DNA of 32,071 nt from Staphylococcus schweitzeri. Its GTDB lineage: Bacteria > Bacillota > Bacilli > Staphylococcales > Staphylococcaceae. This document shows positions 1-7,042 of this stretch, one piece after another (the stretch's first letter is position 1; each line of letters starts with the position of its first letter). The position numbers and the translations under genes were made by a program. The notes under the pieces are model-generated. The model was not told where the DNA came from. It saw only the letters and a list, made by a program, of their open reading frames with translations, and did no database searches. The stretch covers positions 87,210-119,280 of the forward strand of contig NZ_PPQS01000047.1 of NCBI RefSeq assembly GCF_002902405.1. Reading direction: 5' to 3'.

Positions 1-72
1 AAATTTATCGATTTGCGCACGTGTTGACTCAGGCTTCAATAAAGTGTGATCAATCAATTTTGCATCGTTCAT
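1..72 (-). CDS. deoC: Deoxyribose-phosphate aldolase, N-terminal 24 codons (partial)
   Basis: Only the first 24 codons are present; the gene continues beyond the window edge. The start ATG (complement of 70-72) has a strong AGGAGGAG ribosome site just upstream (complement of about 79-87). The peptide begins [17 protein letters not shown], and the IDHTLLKP stretch is typical of DeoC N-termini. Family knowledge: the enzyme cleaves 2-deoxyribose-5-phosphate to glyceraldehyde-3-phosphate and acetaldehyde in the cytoplasm, the last step of deoxynucleoside catabolism. It diverges from deoD, which releases the deoxyribose-1-phosphate that feeds this pathway. A cre-like site lies about 100 bases upstream. 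The assignment rests on the N-terminus only, but that is characteristic. Confidence 0.85.
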   Translation of the reverse strand, partial: MNDAKLIDHTLLKPESTRAQIDKF

Positions 73-175
73 TTTAATCTCCTCCTTTATGATTGATTAT
101 AAAAATAGAAATTAAATAATAGCTGTCGATGAATCATATTTATTTTAAAAATATAATTATCTTGTCATTGATTTA

Positions 176-189
176 TGTAAACGCATACA
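176..189. promoter_or_regulatory. cre-like site (CcpA) between deoC and deoD
   Basis: The 14-mer TGTAAACGCATACA matches the cre consensus TGWAANCGNTNWCA at every defined position except the tenth. It lies about 104 bases upstream of deoC and 200 upstream of deoD, so catabolite repression of the divergent nucleoside salvage genes is plausible. Inferred from pattern only. Confidence 0.55.
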
Positions 190-264
190 TGAACAGTTAT
201 ACATTTTCATTTCCCAAAACATTTAAATGCAATTGAACATGATGCCATATTCACATTTGATGAC

Positions 265-292
265 TTGTCAACAAGCTAATCAGAATTATATT
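265..292 (+). promoter_or_regulatory. Possible deoD promoter
   Basis: TTGTCA (265-270) and TATATT (287-292) are separated by 16 bases, upstream of deoD. A perfect TATAAT at 295-300 has no -35 at the right distance. The region is so AT-rich that chance matches are likely. Confidence 0.3.
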
Positions 293-388
293 TTTATAAT
301 TCTTTAATTCTATAGTACAAAAATTCGCAAAAAAGGGAAACAAATGTTATCTTAAAACTATTAATGAATATTAAGGAGAAGATAACAA

Positions 389-1099
389 ATGACAAAAGGT
401 ACACCACATATTCAACCAAACGGAGTAAAAATAGCTAAAACTGTATTAATGCCTGGCGATCCGCTACGCGCAAAATATATCGCTGATAACTTTTTAGAAA
501 ATGTTGAACAATTTAATGATGTGCGTAACATGTTTGGTTACACAGGTACATATAAAGGTAAAGAAGTATCAGTAATGGGTTCTGGAATGGGAATTCCAAG
601 TATCGGAATTTACTCATATGAGTTATATAATTTCTTTGATGTTGATACAATCATTCGTATTGGTTCTTGTGGCGCATTACAAGAAAATGTTAACTTATAC
701 GATGTAATTATTGCACAAGCTGCATCAACAAATTCAAATTACGTAGATCAATACAATATTCCTGGACATTTTGCGCCTATCGCTGACTTTGAGTTAGTTA
801 CTAAAGCTAAAAATGTTGCTGACCAAATCGGAGCTACAACTCATGTAGGTAATGTATTATCTTCTGATACATTTTATAACGCTGATTCAACATTCAACGA
901 TGCTTGGAAAAAGATGGGGATCTTAGGTATAGAAATGGAATCAGCTGGTCTATATTTAAACGCAATCCATGCTGGTAAAAAAGCACTTGGTATCTTTACA
1001 GTTAGCGACCATATTTTACGTGATGAAGCAACAACACCAGAAGAACGTCAAAATTCATTCACGCAAATGATGGAAATTGCTTTAGAAATCGCAGAATAA
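389..1099 (+). CDS. deoD: Purine nucleoside phosphorylase, DeoD type
   Basis: This 236-residue protein has the usual length of the hexameric, trimer-of-dimers DeoD family. It phosphorolyses purine (deoxy)nucleosides to free base and (deoxy)ribose-1-phosphate in the cytoplasm. Visible family motifs are PGDPLRAKYIA near residue 22 (phosphate contact), GSCGAL near residue 91, EMESAGLY near residue 181 (ribose contact Met-Glu) and SDH near residue 205, whose Asp is the base-contacting acid in the family. The start follows AAGGAGAAG at a normal distance. It stands alone on the plus strand, diverging from deoC, with two hairpins downstream. Salvage of purines and supply of deoxyribose-1-P to the deoC pathway is the expected role. 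Confidence 0.95.
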   Translation: MTKGTPHIQPNGVKIAKTVLMPGDPLRAKYIADNFLENVEQFNDVRNMFGYTGTYKGKEVSVMGSGMGIPSIGIYSYELYNFFDVDTIIRIGSCGALQENVNLYDVIIAQAASTNSNYVDQYNIPGHFAPIADFELVTKAKNVADQIGATTHVGNVLSSDTFYNADSTFNDAWKKMGILGIEMESAGLYLNAIHAGKKALGIFTVSDHILRDEATTPEERQNSFTQMMEIALEIAE

Positions 1100-1113
1100 A
1101 TTAAAATATAACG

Positions 1114-1146
1114 ATAGTACATCATAGTTTTTGATGTCTATTTTTT
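1114..1146 (+). terminator. Intrinsic terminator of deoD
   Basis: A short stem (ACATCA pairing with TGATGT) is followed by a run of six T, starting 15 bases after the deoD stop codon. Confidence 0.6.
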
Positions 1147-1151
1147 CCAAA

Positions 1152-1203
1152 CAAAAAGCCAACATTGACAATGGTCACCTTACCATTGAATGTTGGCTTT
1201 TGT
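1152..1203. terminator. Bidirectional terminator between deoD and mrgA
   Basis: A long stem-loop with AAAAGCCAACATT on one arm and AATGTTGGCTTTT on the other, extended by CAATGGT/ACCATTG. A-rich and T-rich flanks on both sides suit termination of the convergent deoD and mrgA transcripts. Confidence 0.85.
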
Positions 1204-1225
1204 ATCTATCATTAGTTATCTATAA

Positions 1226-1669
1226 TTAGCTTAAGTAAGATTTAAACATCCAGTTGTGCTTATCAACTGATGTTTGCATTCCAATAAACATATCTTCTGA
1301 TACATCATCACCGGCATTTCCAGCAATTTCAATTGCTTGTTCTAGTTGTTTAGAAATGTTTGTAAAGTCTTGTGATAATTCTTCTACCATTTGCTCTGCA
1401 GAATACCCTTTCGCAGCTTCTTTCACGATTGATTTCTCTAAGCATTCAGTTAAAGTACCTACAGGGTTACCACCTACTGCTAAAATTCTTTCAGCTAATT
1501 CATCTACATATTGGCTTGCTTCATTATATAATTCTTCAAATTTAACGTGTAATGAGAAGAAGTTAGGCCCTTTCACATACCAGTGGAAGTTATGTAGTTT
1601 AGTATAAGCTACTGTCCAGTTTGCTACTTGTTGGTTTAATTCTTTAACAACATCTTGTTGATTACTCAT
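1226..1669 (-). CDS. mrgA: Dps-family ferritin-like DNA-protection protein MrgA
   Basis: The protein has 147 residues when started at MSNQQDVV. I prefer this ATG over one eight codons upstream because AAGGAGTG sits just before it. Dps proteins form 12-mers that oxidise Fe(II) with hydrogen peroxide, store iron and compact DNA. The inter-subunit ferroxidase ligands are visible as H29, H41, D56 and E60, in the contexts NFHWYVKG, SLHVKF and YVDELAERI. The gene is monocistronic, convergent with deoD, and separated from it by a bidirectional terminator. Two PerR boxes in the promoter indicate peroxide- and metal-dependent repression, as known for staphylococcal mrgA/dps. Length and motifs are complete. 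Confidence 0.95.
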   Translation of the reverse strand: MSNQQDVVKELNQQVANWTVAYTKLHNFHWYVKGPNFFSLHVKFEELYNEASQYVDELAERILAVGGNPVGTLTECLEKSIVKEAAKGYSAEQMVEELSQDFTNISKQLEQAIEIAGNAGDDVSEDMFIGMQTSVDKHNWMFKSYLS

Positions 1670-1720
1670 ATTTAATACACTCCTTAAAATCATTAATTTC
1701 CTTACTTGTTTATATTAACT

Positions 1721-1749
1721 ATTATATTATAATAATTCTAATCTGTAAA
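1721..1749 (-). promoter_or_regulatory. mrgA promoter with a PerR box in its spacer
   Basis: On the minus strand a -35 TTTACA (complement of 1744-1749) and a -10 TATAAT (complement of 1721-1726) are exactly 17 bases apart. The spacer is almost filled by TTAGAATTATTATAA (complement of 1727-1741), a 14 of 15 match to the PerR box TTATAATNATTATAA. PerR bound here would block polymerase. Confidence 0.85.
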
Positions 1750-1767
1750 GTGTTTTCACCTTCTTTT

Positions 1768-1782
1768 TTATAATCATTCTAA
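1768..1782. promoter_or_regulatory. Second, upstream PerR box of mrgA
   Basis: TTATAATCATTCTAA matches the PerR consensus at 14 of 15 positions, with the same single deviation as the promoter box. Its centre is 41 bases upstream of the first box, about four helical turns. Confidence 0.75.
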
Positions 1783-1875
1783 ATTGATAGTGCGTGTTTT
1801 ATCACATATTCGTCTACTAACTTACTATACATAATTATACTGTTATGTCTATTATCAATTAGAGCATATATTTTA

Positions 1876-2289
1876 TCAATCAGTTAATTTCACTTTAGCA
1901 TTATCATCTAAAAAGAATGATTTTTCATATTCATTTGGTTGGTGCCACGTAGTTTTCCACATTCGATTTCGATTATTAGCAAACATTCGATATCCAAAGT
2001 TTCGAATTGGTTTTGGTACTAACCATAAACCTACGCCAAGTAGTTTGGTTGCATTAGGTAAAGCTGTGATTAATTTAATAATTGCTTGTGATTCAAAATA
2101 TATTTTGTCGCCTTTCTGCAAAATCACACTATTTTTATTTGCGGCTTCCGGATGTTGTTCAAAAAATTGTTGTCCGATTTCACCCTTTAAGGTAGCAAAT
2201 TGATAAGTTTTTGGTAAGCCATGTTGAATTAACCAAATGACATAGTTATAACAATATATACAGTTTCCATCATAATATACGACTGGCAT
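1876..2289 (-). CDS. DCC-family thiol-disulfide oxidoreductase-like protein (DUF393)
   Basis: The protein has 137 residues. The N-terminus carries the family signature: a beta strand followed by DGNCIYC, giving the D7, C10 and C13 of the DCC (DxxCxxC) motif. Further on are the PEAANKNSVIL and Y-FESQAII segments typical of DUF393. DCC proteins are thought to adopt a thioredoxin-like fold with a redox-active CXXC; substrates are mostly unknown. No signal peptide is visible, so it should be cytoplasmic or peripherally membrane-bound. The ribosome site AAAGGAG is 10 bases before the ATG. It is a single gene upstream of mrgA on the same strand, but mrgA has its own promoter. A thiol-stress role is only a guess. 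Confidence 0.8.
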   Translation of the reverse strand: MPVVYYDGNCIYCYNYVIWLIQHGLPKTYQFATLKGEIGQQFFEQHPEAANKNSVILQKGDKIYFESQAIIKLITALPNATKLLGVGLWLVPKPIRNFGYRMFANNRNRMWKTTWHQPNEYEKSFFLDDNAKVKLTD

Positions 2290-2607
2290 AATTTATTAAC
2301 TCCTTTATAAATACTTATAGTTAGTTTTCCTTATTTAAAAACATTTAAACTAGGTTGTCACTTTATAAGTCTTAGCGACACGAAATTGACATAAAATTTT
2401 ATTTAATATTCTATATTTATCGTACGCCACATTTAAAATACCAATCATAATTTTAATCATTTCCAGTAGTAACCATCATAAGTACAGATGTATATATCAT
2501 TTCTTCCTTTAGTAAATCACATTATTTATCACTAAAAGTTTCTTTTAACATAAATAGCGTCTATTACTAACAATCAACATTTTAGTATTCTGTTCTTAAA
2601 ACAAAAA
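2290..2607. other. Gene-free stretch upstream of the DCC gene
   Basis: About 320 bases of very AT-rich DNA, holding the leader and presumably the promoter of the DCC gene. I see no convincing small ORF, RNA or repeat. Confidence 0.5.
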
Positions 2608-2652
2608 CGAGTAATCTATAATAAGTTTAGTACTTAACTTATGATTACCCGC
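2608..2652 (-). terminator. Terminator of the EVE-domain gene
   Basis: The arms GTAATC and GATTAC enclose a further imperfect ATAAGTT/AACTTAT pairing. In the minus direction the hairpin is followed by TCGTTTTTGTTTT, a good T tract, about 55 bases past the stop codon. Confidence 0.7.
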
Positions 2653-2705
2653 TTTATATTTATATGTGGTTTAGATTTTAATGTTCAATTACTAATTCTA
2701 TCATT

Positions 2706-4079
2706 CTAGTCGTGTTTAACTTTGACGATACGTGTATATTTCAAAAATTGTTCTGAGTATTTAGCCTTAATATCTTCCAAACTATCATATGTAATACCTA
2801 CAATATGCCAATTAGGATTGAAATAATAGAAAGAGTCTTTTTGGCGAGACCATTTAATCATATTGCCGTCTTTATTATATCGTGGCAATGTTACTTCATA
2901 TCCTTCTAAAACATTTATATATGTTTGGAAAATATCCGGATCAATTCGATTAAAATTATCAATAACTAAATAACTTTTGTCTTTTTTCGGCATAAGCTGT
3001 GTAATAAAACCTTCACGATAATATAATGCCCCTGTTTCATTAGGTAAATATTTACCGTATAACATATCTTCTGAAAAATCAGGATGTCCAGTTGTAATGA
3101 CAGGATTGGCATTAGCTTTTTGTAATAAATCATTCGCAGCCTTTAAACCTTCTTCTTTTTGGTCCACGACTAACATGATAAATGGTTTTAACGTTTCTTC
3201 TTTTTCATCTTCAAGTAAGTCTGGTTTCTGAACCATTTCAAATGGTGATTTCAAACCATTATTTTCACTCACTTCAAGAATTGCATCATACTGTGCCTGT
3301 GACATACTTGCAATTGCTTGCTTGGCATTTTCTTGAAGGAAATATAAATTTTTCAGTTTAGGATGTTTATTTAAAGTACTCAAAGTAATTGGTGTTATAT
3401 CTTTTTCATAAGACACTTCAATTACAGTACTATTCGTTCTACCTGGAATTGGTGGTTTCTCATGAATATGTTTTGATACCTCTCCAATACCAACGACAGA
3501 TTGATTTTTCGTTCTATTATAAAAAATAATATTGTCGCCTTCTTCTAACTGAGTATAAAAATGATAACCATTACGTTTAATACCATTGTATGTATGTGTA
3601 TAAATCGTATATTGGTGACCAGGTTCAAATTCTTCTGTTTCAGCTAAAAAGAAATAACGTGGGATTTTAATTTCCCCTTTTCCAAGTCCGCTAATTAAAT
3701 CAAACTCTTCAGCTGTAATTTGATTGAACAATGTTTCTTTCATATTACTTATACGAAATTCTAATGCTTCACTACGTTTTAAGTAATCAGCCGTTAAAGG
3801 TTTCAATTGTTCATTAAAACGAAACTGTACACGTATTTTATTTTGTGCACCTGTTTCAACACTAATAATCTCACCACATCCAAGTAAACCAGTATCTGTT
3901 TGAACTTGATAAAAGATGACTTGATCTCCTACTTTAGCTTTTTTGAATGCTCTAAACCCTTGAGATGGATTAAAATGTGCACCCGATTCAAATAAAGCTG
4001 TTTGACCAACTAACGGTTCATTATGATTCCAACGGTTATATCCACAATTCAACCAAAAATAATTTGCTTCTGCTGTCAT
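2706..4079 (-). CDS. Tandem EVE (PUA-like) domain protein with a degenerate MoxR/McrB-like AAA+ domain
   Basis: The protein has 457 residues, no signal peptide and no membrane segment. Two copies of the same module are visible. Residues 6-135 begin YFWLNCGYNRW and include GDQVIFY (51-57) and GLLGCGEI. Residues 141-270 begin YFFLAETEE and include GDNIIFY (181-187) and VVGIGEV. Both resemble EVE domains, PUA-like folds that in other proteins read modified bases. Residues 298-457 follow the order of a MoxR/McrB AAA+ module: strand PFIMLVV where Walker A should be (but DQKEEGLK, no GxxGxGK), HPDFSEDMLYG, TGALYYREGF, a Walker-B-like SYLVIDNFNR (DN, not DE), NPNWHIVGIT like sensor 1, and EQFLKYTR where a catalytic Arg usually lies. 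ATP hydrolysis is therefore doubtful. AAGGAG lies 7 bases before the ATG. It is a single gene between hairpins. A role in sensing modified nucleic acid is inference. Confidence 0.7.
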   Translation of the reverse strand: MTAEANYFWLNCGYNRWNHNEPLVGQTALFESGAHFNPSQGFRAFKKAKVGDQVIFYQVQTDTGLLGCGEIISVETGAQNKIRVQFRFNEQLKPLTADYLKRSEALEFRISNMKETLFNQITAEEFDLISGLGKGEIKIPRYFFLAETEEFEPGHQYTIYTHTYNGIKRNGYHFYTQLEEGDNIIFYNRTKNQSVVGIGEVSKHIHEKPPIPGRTNSTVIEVSYEKDITPITLSTLNKHPKLKNLYFLQENAKQAIASMSQAQYDAILEVSENNGLKSPFEMVQKPDLLEDEKEETLKPFIMLVVDQKEEGLKAANDLLQKANANPVITTGHPDFSEDMLYGKYLPNETGALYYREGFITQLMPKKDKSYLVIDNFNRIDPDIFQTYINVLEGYEVTLPRYNKDGNMIKWSRQKDSFYYFNPNWHIVGITYDSLEDIKAKYSEQFLKYTRIVKVKHD

Positions 4080-4126
4080 CTTAATACTCCTTAATTCACT
4101 GCGCTTTTATTCGCATTGTTATTATT

Positions 4127-4186
4127 CCTAATAGCTTAATCTATTAGGTAAGTCGTCCTAATTTGCATTGCAAAAAGTGCGACTTT
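4127..4186. promoter_or_regulatory. Two adjacent inverted repeats upstream of the EVE gene
   Basis: The first is a perfect 8-base inverted repeat, CCTAATAG (4127-4134) and CTATTAGG (4141-4148), with a 6-base loop. The second pairs TAAGTCG (4149-4155) with CGACTTTA (4180-4187), imperfect at the outer end. They start 48 bases before the start codon and abut each other. They could be an operator or a structured leader; no known motif was recognised. Confidence 0.45.
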
Positions 4187-4364
4187 ATATCTGTTTAATA
4201 ATAAAAATTGTTACAAATAGTTTAACATATTTAGTAACCTATTTTGCATATAAATCATACTTTGAATTAGTAGAGTTAAGTATTCGTTAATCTTAGATAC
4301 TAATAGCCACTATACTTCTGAAAATAAAAAACTTATACTAATGCCATTGTATGAGATTCGTATT

Positions 4365-4425
4365 TGGGAGTGGGACAGAATTGATATTTTTATAAAATTT
4401 ATTTCGTTGTCTCATTCTGTCATGG
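4365..4425. repeat. Diverged S. aureus intergenic repeat (GTGGGACAGAA type)
   Basis: The segment from TGGGAGTGGGACAGAA through AAAATTTATTTCGTTGTC resembles, from memory, an intergenic repeat that occurs many times in S. aureus, often beside STAR elements. The arms GACAGAAT (4374-4381) and ATTCTGTC (4414-4421) can pair. This copy looks eroded, and the STAR core is absent nearby. The gene-free stretch 4187-4552 otherwise holds nothing I recognise. Confidence 0.5.
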
Positions 4426-4552
4426 TTGACTAGAGATGAAAAAGCTAGTTACAAGCATATTTTCATTCAGTCAATCACTGTCAATATAACATTGTAGAAC
4501 CTAAAACATTCATTTCTGTCCAACTTACATCAATCCTTTTTCACCATTTAAA

Positions 4553-4590
4553 AATCCCCTCTCTATAGCATCAGTGAGGGGATTCGTTTA
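4553..4590 (-). terminator. Terminator of the manA-small membrane protein unit
   Basis: AATCCCCTC (4553-4561) and GAGGGGATT (4576-4584) form a 9-bp GC-rich stem. In the minus direction it is followed by a short T run. Confidence 0.8.
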
Positions 4591-4685
4591 TAAATAAATA
4601 TATTTGCGCTATTATATATAAATTGGCTATCTATTCTATATGTTAATTCATCAATTTGCATTAGCTAAAAATTTTTAAATTATTA

Positions 4686-4916
4686 TTAGTTATTAGCAAC
4701 AAATGTACCGAATAATGGCAACATATTGATGAGCACTGCACTAAATTTTAAAGATGTACTAACTTGTTTGTCTTTAAATGTAATTGCAGCACTGATAATA
4801 CCTAAAATAGCTACGATACGCGGTATCGTCATGCTTGGATATTGTGGTATATGTAAAAAAGCTCCGAGCCCTGCTATCACACCACATACTAACGCAATAT
4901 AAAGAAATTGCTTCAT
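4686..4916 (-). CDS. Small conserved-type membrane protein, 76 residues
   Basis: I do not recognise a family. The 76 residues contain three hydrophobic stretches (about 3-21, 30-47 and 57-74) separated by short polar loops, one with PQYPSMTIPR and one with FKDKQVSTS. Two or three membrane helices are likely, and there is no cleavable signal. The ribosome site AGGAG lies 8 bases before the ATG. The gap to the upstream manA stop codon is only 30 bases and a shared terminator follows, so it is probably co-transcribed with manA. That pairing gives no clear functional hint beyond a sugar or envelope context. Confidence 0.75.
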   Translation of the reverse strand: MKQFLYIALVCGVIAGLGAFLHIPQYPSMTIPRIVAILGIISAAITFKDKQVSTSLKFSAVLINMLPLFGTFVANN

Positions 4917-4946
4917 TTCATTAACTCCTAAATGATTATTAAATTG

Positions 4947-5885
4947 CTAAACATAACTAATCATCAATGTGAATTCACCTTCAAAAACACTGTCCAAATC
5001 TTCCGAAGTTAAAATAAAGTTAGTGCCTGTTGTTAGTTTGAATATTTCACCATCGACAATTATTTGACCTTCCCCTTGTAACACTGTCACTAAACAAAAC
5101 TCTCTAGGTTTCATATAATTCAGCGTACCGGAAATCTCCCATTTTACCAACGTAAAGAAATCATTAGATACAATATGTGTACATTTATGATTTTCAATAA
5201 TTTCGCTTTCTGGCAAAATATTTGGCAGTGGAGCATTATATTGAATAACATCTAAAGCTTTTTCAATATTTAAAGGTCTTTCATTGTTTGAATCATCTTC
5301 ACGATTATAGTCATATAGTCTATATGTAATATCTGAGGATTGCATCGTTTCATAGGCCAGAATACCCGATGTAATTGTATGTACCGTACCTGCAGGGATA
5401 AAATAAAATTCGCCTGGCTTTACTTTAATATATCTCAAAATTGACTCAACTGTACCTTGTTGTACATGATGTGCAATTTCTTCTCTAGATTCTGCTAAAG
5501 TGCCTATTACAATTTCTGCATCCTCTTCTGCATCAATGATATACCAACATTCAGACTTACCATATTGCCCATTTTCATGCTCATAAGCATATGAATTATC
5601 AGGGTGCACATGAATTGATAGCGATTCTCTCGCATCAACAATTTTAGTTAATAGCGGAAAATCTTTACTCGGAAAATCACCAAACAATTCGCGATGTTCT
5701 GACCAAACTTGGTCTAATGTTTGACCTTTATATGGACCATTTATGATTTCGCTTGTACCATTTGGATGTGCGGACACACACCAACATTCTCCAGTTTTAT
5801 CATTGTCTAGATGATATCCGAACGTCCTTAAACGTTGACCGCCCCATAATTTTGTTTTTAAAATTGGTTGTAAAAATAATGGCAT
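4947..5885 (-). CDS. manA: Mannose-6-phosphate isomerase, class I
   Basis: The protein has 312 residues, matching the short Bacillus-type ManA. The enzyme interconverts mannose-6-phosphate and fructose-6-phosphate in the cytoplasm with one zinc ion. The cupin metal site is visible: H92 and H94 in LSIHVHPD, E112 in YGKSECWYI and H169 in PAGTVHTI. The substrate Arg is probably R189 in ITYRLYDYNR. The N-terminal LWGG and the GECW segments are also family-typical. The ATG follows a GGAGG-like site. A 76-residue membrane protein follows in the same unit. A perfect 16-base cre-like palindrome lies about 160 bases upstream, suggesting catabolite control. S. aureus has, from memory, a second isomerase gene elsewhere, so the exact symbol is less certain than the activity. 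Confidence 0.88.
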   Translation of the reverse strand: MPLFLQPILKTKLWGGQRLRTFGYHLDNDKTGECWCVSAHPNGTSEIINGPYKGQTLDQVWSEHRELFGDFPSKDFPLLTKIVDARESLSIHVHPDNSYAYEHENGQYGKSECWYIIDAEEDAEIVIGTLAESREEIAHHVQQGTVESILRYIKVKPGEFYFIPAGTVHTITSGILAYETMQSSDITYRLYDYNREDDSNNERPLNIEKALDVIQYNAPLPNILPESEIIENHKCTHIVSNDFFTLVKWEISGTLNYMKPREFCLVTVLQGEGQIIVDGEIFKLTTGTNFILTSEDLDSVFEGEFTLMISYV

Positions 5886-6042
5886 TGTTGCACCTCCATT
5901 GTATTTAAGTAAGCAATAGAACTCTGATGATGTTGTTCCATTATGTTTTTCATTGTCTCATTTAAATCGAATCATAAATTCATATAATATAAAATTAACT
6001 AATAGTGATTGTATCATATTTAACATTATTGCAGTACCGTCA

Positions 6043-6058
6043 ATTAAAGCGCTTTAAT
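6043..6058. promoter_or_regulatory. Perfect 16-base palindrome, cre-like, upstream of manA
   Basis: ATTAAAGCGCTTTAAT is a perfect palindrome. Its inner 14 bases match cre (TGWAANCGNTNWCA) at all defined positions except the second and thirteenth. It lies 158 bases before manA in a 450-base gene-free stretch (5886-6337) that otherwise holds only the terminator of the next gene. Confidence 0.5.
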
Positions 6059-6290
6059 GAAATTTACAACGTCTTTACATTTACAATCCTTACATAAACA
6101 AAATATGATATAACGCACTTAATTGTTGTATGTTTCTTATCAAATATACTTGCCCATTATACCAATTAATAAACAACTTTAATAGTTGTGTCATACATTG
6201 TTCAAATTATTTGTAAAATACATGTTTATCAGAGGAAAATTCATTTTCATTATCTATCTTGGAATAAATCGTTCATTTTAATAAATAAAA

Positions 6291-6312
6291 CGAGTTACGA
6301 AAGTGTAACTCG
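6291..6312 (-). terminator. Terminator of the SDR oxidoreductase gene
   Basis: CGAGTTAC and GTAACTCG form an 8-bp stem with a 6-base loop containing GAAA. On the minus strand TTTTATTTATT follows directly. Confidence 0.8.
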
Positions 6313-6337
6313 CTGAAAATGAAACGTATATTCAAAA

Positions 6338-7003
6338 TTAGTCTACGTCACGTTCAAATGATGTTAATGCAGCTTTAATGTCTTGTTCACCACTAATAAT
6401 TTGAAATTCTTGGTTATTATATTGATTTGATATAACAATTTCTTTTAAAACAGTCGCAACATCTTCTCTAGGTATTTCACCTTTACCTTCAAAATATTGT
6501 GCAGCTTCAATTTTTCCAGATCCTGCAGCATTTGTTAATGCACCAGGATGTAATATTGTATAGTTTAAGCCGGAACGTCTTAAGTAATCATCTGCGTAAT
6601 GTTTAGCAATCGTGTATGGTTTTAAATCACCACTTGCATCGAAAGCTTGTCGTCTCGAATCATATGTTGATACCATGACATAATGCTTAACCCCCGCTTC
6701 TTTACTAGCTATCATAGATTTAACAGCACCATCTAAGTCAACGATAATTGTTTTATCTGCACCAGTACCACCTCCAGATCCTACAGAAAAAATTACTTTA
6801 TCAAAAGGTTTAAATGTCTCAGTTAATGTCTCAATTGAATCATTTTCTACATCAACCAGCGTTGCTTTCATACCTTGCGATTTTAACGCATTTAATTGAT
6901 CCGGTTGTCTAACACCTGCTGTAAATGCCAAATTTTCTTTTGCTAATTGTTGAACTAATAATGAACCTACACCGCCATTAGCACCTATAACTAAAATATT
7001 CAT
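6338..7003 (-). CDS. NAD(P)-binding atypical SDR-family oxidoreductase
   Basis: The protein has 221 residues. It opens with a dinucleotide-binding Rossmann motif, VIGANGGVG (residues 5-13), and has the strand order of the atypical SDR families (YwnB/YhfK-like NAD(P)H-binding proteins). Those families often lack the classical YxxxK catalytic pair; here YTIAKHYAD near residue 127 gives a YxxxK-like spacing. The substrate cannot be read from the sequence. Related proteins include flavin reductases and NmrA-like redox sensors. A strong AAGGAGG precedes the ATG. The gene diverges from czrA, with only 149 bases between the two starts, and an inverted repeat spans the zone between their promoters. 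It is cytoplasmic, with no signal or membrane helix. Confidence 0.85.
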   Translation of the reverse strand: MNILVIGANGGVGSLLVQQLAKENLAFTAGVRQPDQLNALKSQGMKATLVDVENDSIETLTETFKPFDKVIFSVGSGGGTGADKTIIVDLDGAVKSMIASKEAGVKHYVMVSTYDSRRQAFDASGDLKPYTIAKHYADDYLRRSGLNYTILHPGALTNAAGSGKIEAAQYFEGKGEIPREDVATVLKEIVISNQYNNQEFQIISGEQDIKAALTSFERDVD

Positions 7004-7042
7004 TTATTATCCTCCTTTTTTATAACCACTATGCCATACCAC

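Noticed and set aside
1254..1607. 117-codon plus-strand frame across mrgA
   Set aside because: Antisense to a well-conserved Dps gene, with no ribosome site.
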